Shown here one piece after another: positions 27,150-35,759 of a stretch of 64,000 nucleotides of DNA. Source of the stretch: Clostridiales bacterium (GTDB lineage Bacteria; Bacillota; Clostridia; Lachnospirales; Lachnospiraceae); NCBI GenBank assembly GCA_012839295.1, contig DUNO01000033.1, positions 1-64,000 of the forward strand, read 5' to 3'. The position numbers and the translations under genes are program-made. Numbering within the stretch: position 1 is the stretch's first letter; each line of letters begins with the position of its first letter. The notes under the pieces are model-generated. The model worked only from the letters and a program-made list of their open reading frames with translations, was not told the origin of the DNA and did not search any database.

Positions 27150-28043
27150 ATGGCAAATAGTAAGAATGAAAGAATATTTCAATTAATAATAAATGTTTTC
27201 CTGATGATTATGGTGATTCTGGTAATTATCCCGATTTGGCTTTTAATCGCGGGCTCTATTACAGATGATGCTTCGCTGGTTTCTAACGGATATAGCCTGA
27301 TACCAAAGGTCTTTAGCCTTTCAGCCTATGAATACCTGTTGTTTAAATCCAAGGATATCTTCCATGCTCTGGGCATTTCCTTCCTGATTACTGCAATTGG
27401 AACAGCGGTCAGCCTCATGATAACTCCTTTGCTGGCTTATCCCTTGTCCAGAAAGGATTTTGTAGCCCGAAATTTCATATCGTTTTTTGTTTTTTTTACC
27501 ATGCTGTTTAACGGGGGCATTGTTCCCAGCTATATTATGTGGACACAGCTCTTCCACATCAAAAATACGCTGTGGGCGTTGATCATACCGAATCTTTTGA
27601 TGAATGGCTTCTCAGTAATTATGATGAAGAATTATTTTGCGCAGAATATACCGTTAGAGTTAATTGAGGCGAGCAAGATCGATGGGGCAGGGGAGCTCTA
27701 CATATTCCGTAAGGTTGTGCTTCCCTTATCACTCCCGATCATGGCTACTATCGGCTTGCTGGTCGGTATCGGTTTCTGGAATGACTGGACCAATGGCCTT
27801 TATTACGTAAATGATTCCCGTTACTTCAGCCTCCAAAATCTTTTGAACCGTATCCTGACCAATGTACAGTTTTTAGCATCAAGCACTGAGATATCACAGG
27901 GCGGCGGAGCCAATATGAAATTACCGGCCGTCAGTATTAGAATGGCGATAGCGGTGGTGGGCGTGGTGCCGATCATGGCGCTGTATCCGTTTTTCCAAAA
28001 ATACTTTGTAAAGGGAATTACCATAGGAGCGGTTAAAGGGTGA
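27150..28043 (+). CDS. CUT1 sugar ABC transporter permease, YtcP/LplC type (cassette C)
   Basis: A 297-residue permease with EAA loop LIEASKIDGAGELYIFRKVVLP, FTMLFNGGIVPSYIMW and the tail YPFFQKYFVKGITIGAVKG, identical in most positions to the cassette A partner. AGGAGG lies within the 9-bp gap after the first permease. A terminator follows the stop within 25 bp. Confidence 0.94.
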   Translation: MANSKNERIFQLIINVFLMIMVILVIIPIWLLIAGSITDDASLVSNGYSLIPKVFSLSAYEYLLFKSKDIFHALGISFLITAIGTAVSLMITPLLAYPLSRKDFVARNFISFFVFFTMLFNGGIVPSYIMWTQLFHIKNTLWALIIPNLLMNGFSVIMMKNYFAQNIPLELIEASKIDGAGELYIFRKVVLPLSLPIMATIGLLVGIGFWNDWTNGLYYVNDSRYFSLQNLLNRILTNVQFLASSTEISQGGGANMKLPAVSIRMAIAVVGVVPIMALYPFFQKYFVKGITIGAVKG

Positions 28044-28066
28044 CCGTGCCTGGAAAGAAGTATGTG

Positions 28067-28091
28067 AAAAAGCACACTGATGTGCTTTTTT
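28067..28091 (+). terminator. Intrinsic terminator after the cassette C permeases
   Basis: AAAAAGCACA / TGTGCTTTTT stem with the tetraloop CTGA, the second arm doubling as the T-run. Confidence 0.85.
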
Positions 28092-28174
28092 CATTATAGA
28101 TGTATTTGATATATTTAGAAGTTGATACTGTATGATGATTTTTATAATTATGAAGGGCAGAGGAGGCACAGAGT

Positions 28175-30556
28175 ATGTTTCATATTTCAGGGAATGGTTG
28201 GATTTGGACAAAAGACTGGAGCGAGAGCGATAATGCAGAACCTGCAATTGTGTATTTCAGAAAAACTATTAAATTTGCTGAGCTTCCCAAAGAAATGCTG
28301 GTTAAGGTTTCAGCAGATTCCAGATACAAATTATATGTAAATGGCAGCTTAATTGAAGTCGGCCCGCTTAAGGGGGATCGTCAGGTCTGGTACTACGATG
28401 AACTGGACCTGGTTCCTTATTTAAAACAGGGAACGAATGTCTTTGCTGCTATTGTCTTAAGATATCCTACAATACATGGTAAGGGAAGCCATAGTATATT
28501 CCGGACGGAAACTCCCGGCTTTTACTTAAAGGGTTATGTGAATAACCAGTATGATATTGCTTGCCGGCAGGAATTCATGGCGGATGGAACCTGGAGGACA
28601 AAAAGGGCGAAGAACATAAAAATAATTTCAGAAAACCCGTTTTTTGCACCGTTACAGATTTTGGAGAAGGCTTCAGGTGATGACGGAGCTTTTCGGTTTA
28701 TGGATGAGGAATTCGAAGATGATACATGGGGAGAGGCAATGGAATATAATGATTTCACAATTCCGAAAGCCGTGAGCCCCGGTAATTTGACGGCAAGAAG
28801 TATTCCTTATTTATACCGGACAAAGAGAAATTTTAATGAGGTATATTGCATAAGGAAATCCATTTTTCCAAAGAACAGCTGGGAGAGCATGCTGTGTGGA
28901 GAATCGGCTGTAACAATTCCTGCTCACTCAAATGAAGTGATTGAAATCAGCGCAGGGGAAGAAACAACTGGTTTTTTAACACTGATACTTGCCAAGGGAA
29001 AAGCCGCGGACATTAAAATACTGACATCAGAATGCTATGCATATGATTCCCCGGATCAGGGGAATATCATGCGGTTACCGAAGAAGGGAGACCGTACTGA
29101 TTGTAAGGATGGAACCTTGTTTGGTTTTGTTGATGAATATGAGGTGTTAGGGGCTGGAACGGAGCAAAGACCGGAAATTTATGAGCCATTCTGGTTCCGC
29201 ACCTTTCGGTTTATACAGCTGGAGATATCGACAAGGGAAGAGCCCCTTACAATCCAAGGATTTCATTATACGGAGACTGGATATCCGATAGAAATGAAAA
29301 CTCAGGTTAAGACTTCTGACAGGTCTTTAGAGGGGGTATGGGATATTAGTGCCAGGACACTGAAAAGGTGCATGCATGAAACCTACGAAGACTGTCCCTT
29401 CTATGAGCAGCTGCAGTATGCAATGGATTCAAGGAACCAGATACTCTATACCTATGCAGTATCTGCTGATGACAGGTTAGCCAGAAAATGCATGGATGAT
29501 TTCAGGCGTTCCCAAAGATATGACGGCATGATAAACTGCTCCTATCCCTGCTATGGACCCAATATCATTCCTGGTTTTTCAATCTATTATATCGGTATGG
29601 TTTATGACCATATGATGTATTTTGGGGACAGGGAACTGGTTCGCGCACATATGCCGGCTATCTGGGGAATATTGAATTATTTTGATAATAGCATCAATGA
29701 GATGGGGCTTGTAGGTAAGACGGGCGGGCTTAATATAAAAGACAGGTATTGGTCTTTCATAGATTGGACAAAGGAATGGAATGAGACATCGGGCGTGCCA
29801 AGAGCTACCCTTCAGGGGCCGATAACAATGGAGAGCCTTTTGTATATCCTGGGACTAACCTATGCATCTGGGCTTGCAGCATTTATAGGAGAGACGGGGC
29901 TGTCAGAGGGATTTAGGGAGAGGGCATGCAGGATAAGGGAGGCGGTAAATAAATATTGCCGGGGAAGTAGCGGTATGTACCAGGATGGCCCTGGGGTGGA
30001 GGAATACAGCCAGCATTGCCAGGTATTTGCCGTTCTTACGGATACAGTAGCGATAGGGGAAGGTAAGAAGTATTTGTTGGAAACCTTGGAACACACGGAA
30101 GCATATGCACAATGCTCTGTTGCTATGATGTTTTATCTGTACCGGGCCATTGAAAAATGCGGTGTTTATGAAAAAACAGATGAATTGTGGAACACCTGGA
30201 GGGTCATGGTGAGTAAAAATCTAACCACCTGTGAGGAAGACCCGGTTAATAGCCGGAGTGACTGCCATGCCTGGGGAGCGTTGGCTTTATATGAGCTGCC
30301 CTCTGCCGTGCTTGGGGTAAAACCTTCTAAACCAGGATATGAAGCGGTACTGATTGCACCGGCTGTCGGGTATTTCCAATGGGCGGAAGGGGATGTCATA
30401 ACACCAAAAGGGATGATCCATGTAAAATGGAACGTAGCCGGTGGAGAGAGGCTTTTGAAAGTGGCGGTACCGGATTCGGTTAAGATGGAGCTGGTATTTC
30501 CCAAGGAACTGGAAGGCTGGGATATCACGGTGAATGGTGAGCCGGCGAAAAAATAA
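28175..30556 (+). CDS. GH78-like alpha-L-rhamnosidase family protein (cassette C)
   Basis: This 793-residue cytoplasmic protein starts with an N-terminal sugar-hydrolase beta domain (SADSRYKLYVNGSLIEVGPLKG). The (alpha/alpha)6 domain has the signature YEDCPFYEQLQYAMD around Asp406 and Glu411. The WSFIDWTKEWN and HAWGALALYELPSAVLG segments are typical of GH78/six-hairpin enzymes. The classical DERLGW is replaced by YEQLQY, a variant of the subfamily, so the specificity may differ from the cassette A enzyme. The C-terminal PKELEGWDITVN is shared with that enzyme. No signal peptide is present, so it acts on imported oligosaccharides. GGAGG precedes the start, which lies 84 bp after the terminator. 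Confidence 0.83.
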   Translation: MFHISGNGWIWTKDWSESDNAEPAIVYFRKTIKFAELPKEMLVKVSADSRYKLYVNGSLIEVGPLKGDRQVWYYDELDLVPYLKQGTNVFAAIVLRYPTIHGKGSHSIFRTETPGFYLKGYVNNQYDIACRQEFMADGTWRTKRAKNIKIISENPFFAPLQILEKASGDDGAFRFMDEEFEDDTWGEAMEYNDFTIPKAVSPGNLTARSIPYLYRTKRNFNEVYCIRKSIFPKNSWESMLCGESAVTIPAHSNEVIEISAGEETTGFLTLILAKGKAADIKILTSECYAYDSPDQGNIMRLPKKGDRTDCKDGTLFGFVDEYEVLGAGTEQRPEIYEPFWFRTFRFIQLEISTREEPLTIQGFHYTETGYPIEMKTQVKTSDRSLEGVWDISARTLKRCMHETYEDCPFYEQLQYAMDSRNQILYTYAVSADDRLARKCMDDFRRSQRYDGMINCSYPCYGPNIIPGFSIYYIGMVYDHMMYFGDRELVRAHMPAIWGILNYFDNSINEMGLVGKTGGLNIKDRYWSFIDWTKEWNETSGVPRATLQGPITMESLLYILGLTYASGLAAFIGETGLSEGFRERACRIREAVNKYCRGSSGMYQDGPGVEEYSQHCQVFAVLTDTVAIGEGKKYLLETLEHTEAYAQCSVAMMFYLYRAIEKCGVYEKTDELWNTWRVMVSKNLTTCEEDPVNSRSDCHAWGALALYELPSAVLGVKPSKPGYEAVLIAPAVGYFQWAEGDVITPKGMIHVKWNVAGGERLLKVAVPDSVKMELVFPKELEGWDITVNGEPAKK

Positions 30557-30580
30557 GATAAGTAAAATATAGAATAATGG

Positions 30581-30627
30581 AAAGAGGCTATTGCGGAACT
30601 GAAATTAGTTTTGCAATAGCCTCTTTT
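30581..30627 (+). terminator. Intrinsic terminator ending cassette C
   Basis: A perfect 14-bp stem, AAAGAGGCTATTGC (30581-30594) / GCAATAGCCTCTTT (30613-30626), with the final T-run. The rest of the gap to 30818 contains no gene I can support. Confidence 0.9.
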
Positions 30628-30818
30628 AGGAATAATGCAGGGATCCCCCCTGCCCGGAGCAAAAAAATACAATTAATTCGCAAGATAATTCAATTCCGAA
30701 GACAATCAGCAAATATTTCATATGGAATGGCAAATACGTTGAATTTCAGAAAGCTGCTCCCGATGCTAGAATTAACTTAGCCGCTAAGGCAAAACATTTA
30801 TTTTAAGGAGGATATCTT

Positions 30819-31967
30819 ATGAGAAAGCTATGGTTAGTTCCGGTTCTGCTGCTTTGTGCAAGCTTAACTGCCTGCAGCTCCGGGAATGGGACAAGTACGA
30901 CAGGAACTTCAAATTCAGCGACAGAAGCTGATACCCAGGGGGCGGAGACAGAGAAGGATGCAGCCACAGATGGCGCGGCGCAGGGGGGAATTCCGGTTGC
31001 AGGAGCCTGCTGGTATAATTTCGCAGACACCTTTATTTCAAATGCCAGACAGACCCTGCTGAATGTGGCAAAGGCTGACGGAAGGATTGAAGTGATTGAC
31101 GCGGACAGCCAGAATGATGTTGGAACCCAGACCAGCAACATGAATAACATGTTCACCAAGGGCGTCGATTATCTTGTCTTGAACAATATCAACACAGGTG
31201 CCATTTCGGAAATCTGTGACCAGATTAAGGAAGAAGGCTGCTATGGTATTTTTGCCAATACGGATACGCCCTCAGACGAGGACTTTGCTAAGAATGACAA
31301 GCTGTACAGTGTGGCGTCCCGTGCCCCTGAATCAGGAACCATCATGGGGGAAGCGGTAGTGAAGTATTGGAAGGAACATCCGGAAGCAGACCGGAATGGG
31401 AATGGCAAGCTGGATTATGTAATGCTCCTTGGCATCCAGGGACACTATGATACGGAGGTCCGCTCCGAATATTCCGTAAAGGCAATCCAGGATGCAGGCA
31501 TTGAAGTGAACCAGATCGGCGGGGAACTCATCTGTGAATATAACCGTGCCAAGGCCCAGGAAGCCGTTGCCGCTTTGCTTGCAAATTACAGCGAGGATAT
31601 TGACTGTGTCCTGGCTTGTAATGATGATATGGCGCTCGGTGCCATCGAGGCATTAAAAGCAGGTGGATTCTTTAAGGATGCAGGCACCTATCTTCCGGTT
31701 TGCGGCGTTGATGCTACTGCGGTTGGCTGTGATGCCGTAAGGGAGGGCACTTTATTGACTACGGCGTTAAATAATCCTGTAACACTTGCAAAAGCAATCT
31801 ATAAGGTTATGGCCCTTACGAAGGAAGGGACGGAGGTAACCACGGAGAGCCTTGGTATTGCAGGCACAGAGGTAGAAGGGCACCGCGTCTGGATCAGCTA
31901 TAAGGCTATCAATGCGGATAATGTCGACGAGGCAAATTATGACATAACAAATACATCCCTGGAATAA
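30819..31967 (+). CDS. mglB: Galactose/glucose-type sugar-binding lipoprotein MglB
   Basis: This 382-residue protein has a lipoprotein signal (lipobox LTAC, Cys19), an acidic/Thr-rich linker to about residue 57, and a ribose/galactose-binding-protein fold. The loop DRNGNGKLD at 191-199 matches the EF-hand-like calcium site characteristic of E. coli MglB and followed there by the same YVML strand. That loop, together with the MglA- and MglC-like neighbours, supports galactose/methyl-galactoside specificity over ribose. GGAGG lies before the start. A hairpin at 31990 separates it from the ATPase gene. Confidence 0.88.
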   Translation: MRKLWLVPVLLLCASLTACSSGNGTSTTGTSNSATEADTQGAETEKDAATDGAAQGGIPVAGACWYNFADTFISNARQTLLNVAKADGRIEVIDADSQNDVGTQTSNMNNMFTKGVDYLVLNNINTGAISEICDQIKEEGCYGIFANTDTPSDEDFAKNDKLYSVASRAPESGTIMGEAVVKYWKEHPEADRNGNGKLDYVMLLGIQGHYDTEVRSEYSVKAIQDAGIEVNQIGGELICEYNRAKAQEAVAALLANYSEDIDCVLACNDDMALGAIEALKAGGFFKDAGTYLPVCGVDATAVGCDAVREGTLLTTALNNPVTLAKAIYKVMALTKEGTEVTTESLGIAGTEVEGHRVWISYKAINADNVDEANYDITNTSLE

Positions 31968-31989
31968 TAGCACTTCCATGCTTGTCTGT

Positions 31990-32025
31990 GGGAAGCGGGC
32001 AAAAATAAATGGAGGCCTGCTTCCC
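31990..32025 (+). other. Intercistronic hairpin between mglB and mglA
   Basis: An 11-bp stem, GGGAAGCGGGC (31990-32000) / GCCTGCTTCCC (32015-32025), with one G-T pair and no T-run. This suits differential expression of the binding protein over the rest of the operon. Confidence 0.7.
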
Positions 32026-32163
32026 GCAAAAGTATGGAACTTAGGAAAAACAGCCGGCTCTCCCATTCACAAAATTTGTGTCCGCGCAATTCAAGGTACA
32101 AGCTTAAGAATGAGGAGAGCCTTATAAAACAAAGCTTAAAATTATTTGGGAATGGAGGAGAAT

Positions 32164-33696
32164 ATGGAAAATTCTCAGATTGTCCTGAAAATGGAGAATA
32201 TATCAAAAAGCTTTCCCGGTGTCAAGGCACTTGACGAAGTATCCATCAGCATCAAACCGGGCAGGGTCCATGCGCTGATGGGGGAAAATGGGGCAGGAAA
32301 ATCTACGTTAATGAAATGTGCCTTTGGGCTTTACCATCCGGACCAGGGCACCATATCCATGTATGGGGAGACAGTGCATTTTACCTGTGCCAGGGATGCC
32401 ATGGATCATGGAATCTCCATGATCCATCAGGAGCTGCACCCGGTCAAAACCAGGAATGTCATGGAAAATATCTGGATTGGCAGAATTCCGCATAGAAAGG
32501 CCATGGGCATGAAGTGGGTCAACGAGAGGAAGATGTATGAAGACACCAGGGCATTGTTCCAGGAGCTGGGAATCGATATTAACCCGCGTACAATGGTGGG
32601 AGAGCTGTCCGTATCCCATTGCCAGCTATTGGAGATCGCAAGGGCCGTTTCTTATAATGCAAAGGTCATTATCATGGATGAGCCCACCTCCTCACTGACG
32701 GAAACAGAAGCGGAGCTGCTATTTCATATTATACGTAAATTAACCGCCCAGGGGGTTGCCATCATCTACATATCACATAAGATCGAAGAAATCCTGAAAA
32801 TATCCGATGAGGTTATCATCATGCGTGACGGCCGCTTAATCGGAAGCTGGCCGGCATCGGAGCTTACGATGGAAACTATCGTAAACCGGATGGTGGGACG
32901 GGAGATGACCCAACGCTTTCCAGAGAAAAAGCACCAGCCGGGAAAAGAGCATCTGGTGGTACAAAATTTCACATCCGCAAACCCATCCTCTTTTCAAAAT
33001 ATTACCTTTACCTTAAGAAAAGGGGAGATTCTCGGTATCGGGGGTCTGGTAGGTGCCCAGCGGACGGAGCTGATGGAATCCATCTTTGGCCTGAGGCCCA
33101 TTGCTGCCGGAACCATCAACATCAATGGAAAAGAAGTAAGGATTAAAAGTTCAAAGGATGCAATCAGGCATGGGCTGGCCTTGCTTACAGAGGAACGGCG
33201 GGCCACGGGGATTATCCCTATGCTTTCCGTCATGGAAAACATGGTGCTTTCAAAGCAGTCGGCAGATACAAGGCACTATACAAGCGGAAGGTTGTTCTTA
33301 AGGGATAAAATCCGCAGGGCGGATGCCCAAAGATACGTAAAATCCTTTTCCATCAAAACTCCAGGAATTAAGACCTTAATCAGAAACTTGTCGGGAGGGA
33401 ACCAGCAAAAGGTCCTGCTTGGAAGGTGGATGCTGCTGGAGCCGGATATCTTAATCCTGGATGAACCGACCAGAGGCATTGATGTAGGAGCAAAATATGA
33501 AATCTATTGCCTTATGGAGGAGATGGCGCAGGCAGGAAAGAGCGTAATCATGATCAGCTCCGAGATGCCTGAGCTTATGGGGATGTCGGACCGGGTTATG
33601 GTAATGTGTGAAGGCCATCTGTCCGGGATCCTGGAAGGAGAGGATATCACGGACAGAAAGATTATGTATCTGGCCAGTACCTACGAAATAGCCTAA
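32164..33696 (+). CDS. mglA: Galactose ABC transporter, duplicated ATP-binding protein MglA
   Basis: This 510-residue protein has two ATPase halves. The first has Walker A GENGAGKST at 40-48 and Walker B VIIMDEPTSSLTE. The second half has the degenerate LVGAQRTELME in place of Walker A, the signature LSGGNQQKV and ILDEPTRGIDVGAKYEIY. This asymmetry is normal for CUT2 ATPases. Segments such as MVGREMTQRFPEKKHQPG and TEERRATGI resemble E. coli MglA closely. The start at 32164 follows GGAGG; an in-frame TTG 18 bp upstream is less likely. It energises uptake with the permease 14 bp downstream. Confidence 0.93.
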   Translation: MENSQIVLKMENISKSFPGVKALDEVSISIKPGRVHALMGENGAGKSTLMKCAFGLYHPDQGTISMYGETVHFTCARDAMDHGISMIHQELHPVKTRNVMENIWIGRIPHRKAMGMKWVNERKMYEDTRALFQELGIDINPRTMVGELSVSHCQLLEIARAVSYNAKVIIMDEPTSSLTETEAELLFHIIRKLTAQGVAIIYISHKIEEILKISDEVIIMRDGRLIGSWPASELTMETIVNRMVGREMTQRFPEKKHQPGKEHLVVQNFTSANPSSFQNITFTLRKGEILGIGGLVGAQRTELMESIFGLRPIAAGTININGKEVRIKSSKDAIRHGLALLTEERRATGIIPMLSVMENMVLSKQSADTRHYTSGRLFLRDKIRRADAQRYVKSFSIKTPGIKTLIRNLSGGNQQKVLLGRWMLLEPDILILDEPTRGIDVGAKYEIYCLMEEMAQAGKSVIMISSEMPELMGMSDRVMVMCEGHLSGILEGEDITDRKIMYLASTYEIA

Positions 33697-33710
33697 AGGA
33701 GAGCTTTGAT

Positions 33711-34727
33711 ATGAATATAAAAAGTTTAGATATAAAAAATTTCAATATAAAAAAATTCCTTATGAATTATGCCCTGTATATCATCATGCTGCTGATGATT
33801 ATCATAATCGCATGCATCTCCCCCAAATTTCTCTCCCTGAGGGTGCTGCGTGATATATTGACACAGAGCTCCACCCGTATTCTGGTAGCGTTAGGCTGTA
33901 TGTTCATTATTGTCTCCGGTTCCGCGGATTTATCGGGAGGCCGTGTGGTTGGGCTGACTGCCGTGGTTGCAGGCTCCTTGGCACAGCAGGCCACCTATTA
34001 CAATAAATTCTGGCCAAACCTGCCGGAGCTTCCGGTCATTGTCCCGATCCTGGCTGCAATGCTGGTGGGCTTGGGGATAGGTGCAATCAACGGATACACG
34101 GTGGCAAAGCTGAAGGTTCCTGCGTTTCTTGCCACCCTTGGCACCCAAATGATCGCCTTTGGCGTGAACTGCCTGTATTTCAATAAGGCGCCGAATAACT
34201 CCCAGCCCCTGGGCGGATTTTTAAAAAGCTTCAGCGAGGTTGGCACCGGCTCCATGTTTGGAATTCCTTATTTAATTATTATTGCAGTCGGGGCTGCGGT
34301 CATTGTATGGATTTTCCAGACCAAGACCTGCCTGGGCAAGGAAATCTTTGCCGTGGGAGGAAATGCGGAGGCTGCAAGGGTATCCGGTATTAATGTATTT
34401 AAAACCCTTATGATTACCTTTATGATTGCCGGAAGCCTGTATGGCCTGGCGGGCTGCCTGGAGGCCACCAGGACCGGCAGCGCTTCCAGCAGCTACGGTT
34501 TAGCCTATGAGCTGGACGCCATTGCTTCCTGTATTGTAGGCGGCTGCTCCGCCAGCGGCGGTGTCGGAAGTGTTCCGGGCGTGGTGATGGGTGTCCTTAT
34601 TTTTAACGTCATTAATTACGGTCTGACCTTTATCGGCCTCAGCTCTTATTGGCAGTATGTCGTGAAAGGCCTGATCATTATTGTAGCAATTGCAGTGGAT
34701 GTAAGAAAATATTCCAGTAACCATTAA
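33711..34727 (+). CDS. mglC: Galactose ABC transporter permease MglC
   Basis: A 338-residue CUT2 permease with about ten hydrophobic segments. Diagnostic stretches are ILTQSSTRILVALG, SGSADLSGGRVVGLTAVV, AVGGNAEAARVSGINV, and the ELDAIASCIVGGCSASGGVG to NYGLTFIGLSSYWQYVVKG region. All correspond in order to E. coli MglC. AAAGGAG lies before the start. It completes mglBAC. Imported galactose would need galactokinase, which is not in this window. Confidence 0.93.
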   Translation: MNIKSLDIKNFNIKKFLMNYALYIIMLLMIIIIACISPKFLSLRVLRDILTQSSTRILVALGCMFIIVSGSADLSGGRVVGLTAVVAGSLAQQATYYNKFWPNLPELPVIVPILAAMLVGLGIGAINGYTVAKLKVPAFLATLGTQMIAFGVNCLYFNKAPNNSQPLGGFLKSFSEVGTGSMFGIPYLIIIAVGAAVIVWIFQTKTCLGKEIFAVGGNAEAARVSGINVFKTLMITFMIAGSLYGLAGCLEATRTGSASSSYGLAYELDAIASCIVGGCSASGGVGSVPGVVMGVLIFNVINYGLTFIGLSSYWQYVVKGLIIIVAIAVDVRKYSSNH

Positions 34728-34784
34728 AAATTAGTAGGAAACCAGCCTGCTTTCATTTAAAATAGTGGATGGGAGGGCTTTCAT

Positions 34785-35759
34785 ATGAAAAAAGTGATTC
34801 AGTGGACCGTGATCTTATCCCTTGTTTTGGTGGCTGGTTTTTTTGGTGTTGTGCTAAAAGCAACGCTATTTGATAGGGAGGACGGTGTCCGGGACAAGCT
34901 AAGGATTACGGCAATTATGCCCCATACGGACCAGGGCTATTGGTCATCCGTAACGGAGGGGATTCTGGCAGCAGAAAAGGATTATTCTGACCAGGTTAAT
35001 GTGAGGGTGGAGCTTCCACAACTCAATTATAATGTGAAACAGATGACGGAATTAGTTAACCGGGCTGTTGCAGCCAAAGTAAATGCCATTATTGTGCAGG
35101 GGATAGAGAACGAAGCCTATCTTGCCGCTTTGCAAAAAGCTGCCGAAGCAGGCATCCAGGTGATTTTCGTAGATACGGATATTGAGGATTTTGTCCCCCA
35201 CCTGTATGTAGGAACCAATAACCTGGAGACAGGAATTATGCTTGGGGAAAAGCTGGCAGCGGTTACACAGGGAAAAGCAAAGGTAGCGATCCTGTCCGGG
35301 GAGGAAAATTATCCGAATCTGGAGCAGAGGGTTACGGGCTTAAAGAAGATCTCAGCACAATACCCGGACATTAAGTTCCTCCGTTTGGATTATGATAATT
35401 ATGATGCGCTTACGGTGATGAATAAGTATAATCTGATCCAGGAGGAGAATCCTGAGATTGATACCTTGATCTGTGTTGAGGGAACCGGAGGGCAGACCCT
35501 GGGCTCCTTCTATGCTGAAAATCCCGGGGAATTTTCCCATATCCTGGCTTTTGATTATTCGGAAGGAACCATCCAGGGAATCAGGACCGGGATGCTTGAC
35601 GGAATCGTGATCCAGGATACCCACGAAATGGGTTACCGTGCTGTGGAAGAAGCGCTGAACTTATTTTTAAACGGAGGCTATAGTGCCAACTGCATCTATA
35701 CGGATGTAAAATGGGTTACTTCCTCGGATCTGGATGAGGAGGGGCACTATGTACCATAA
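34785..35759 (+). CDS. Membrane-anchored periplasmic-binding-protein-type sugar sensor
   Basis: This 324-residue protein has one N-terminal membrane helix (about 7-27) with no lipobox Cys, so it is anchored, not lipidated. A sugar-binding-protein fold follows (ITAIMPHTDQGYWSSVTEGI, AIIVQGIENEAYLAALQKA, FVDTDIEDFVPHLYVGTNN, AFDYSEGTIQGIRTGML). Its stop overlaps the kinase gene, and it comes after a complete transporter, so it is more likely a sensor than a transport component. This matches the XylFII-LytS-YesN logic described in Clostridium beijerinckii, where a membrane-bound binding protein activates the kinase. The ligand is probably galactose or a related sugar, by context only. Confidence 0.85.
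   Translation: MKKVIQWTVILSLVLVAGFFGVVLKATLFDREDGVRDKLRITAIMPHTDQGYWSSVTEGILAAEKDYSDQVNVRVELPQLNYNVKQMTELVNRAVAAKVNAIIVQGIENEAYLAALQKAAEAGIQVIFVDTDIEDFVPHLYVGTNNLETGIMLGEKLAAVTQGKAKVAILSGEENYPNLEQRVTGLKKISAQYPDIKFLRLDYDNYDALTVMNKYNLIQEENPEIDTLICVEGTGGQTLGSFYAENPGEFSHILAFDYSEGTIQGIRTGMLDGIVIQDTHEMGYRAVEEALNLFLNGGYSANCIYTDVKWVTSSDLDEEGHYVP

Noticed and set aside
30819-34727. Ribose (rbs) transporter
   Set aside because: The calcium-loop motif of the binding protein and the MglA/MglC-specific segments favour the galactose type.
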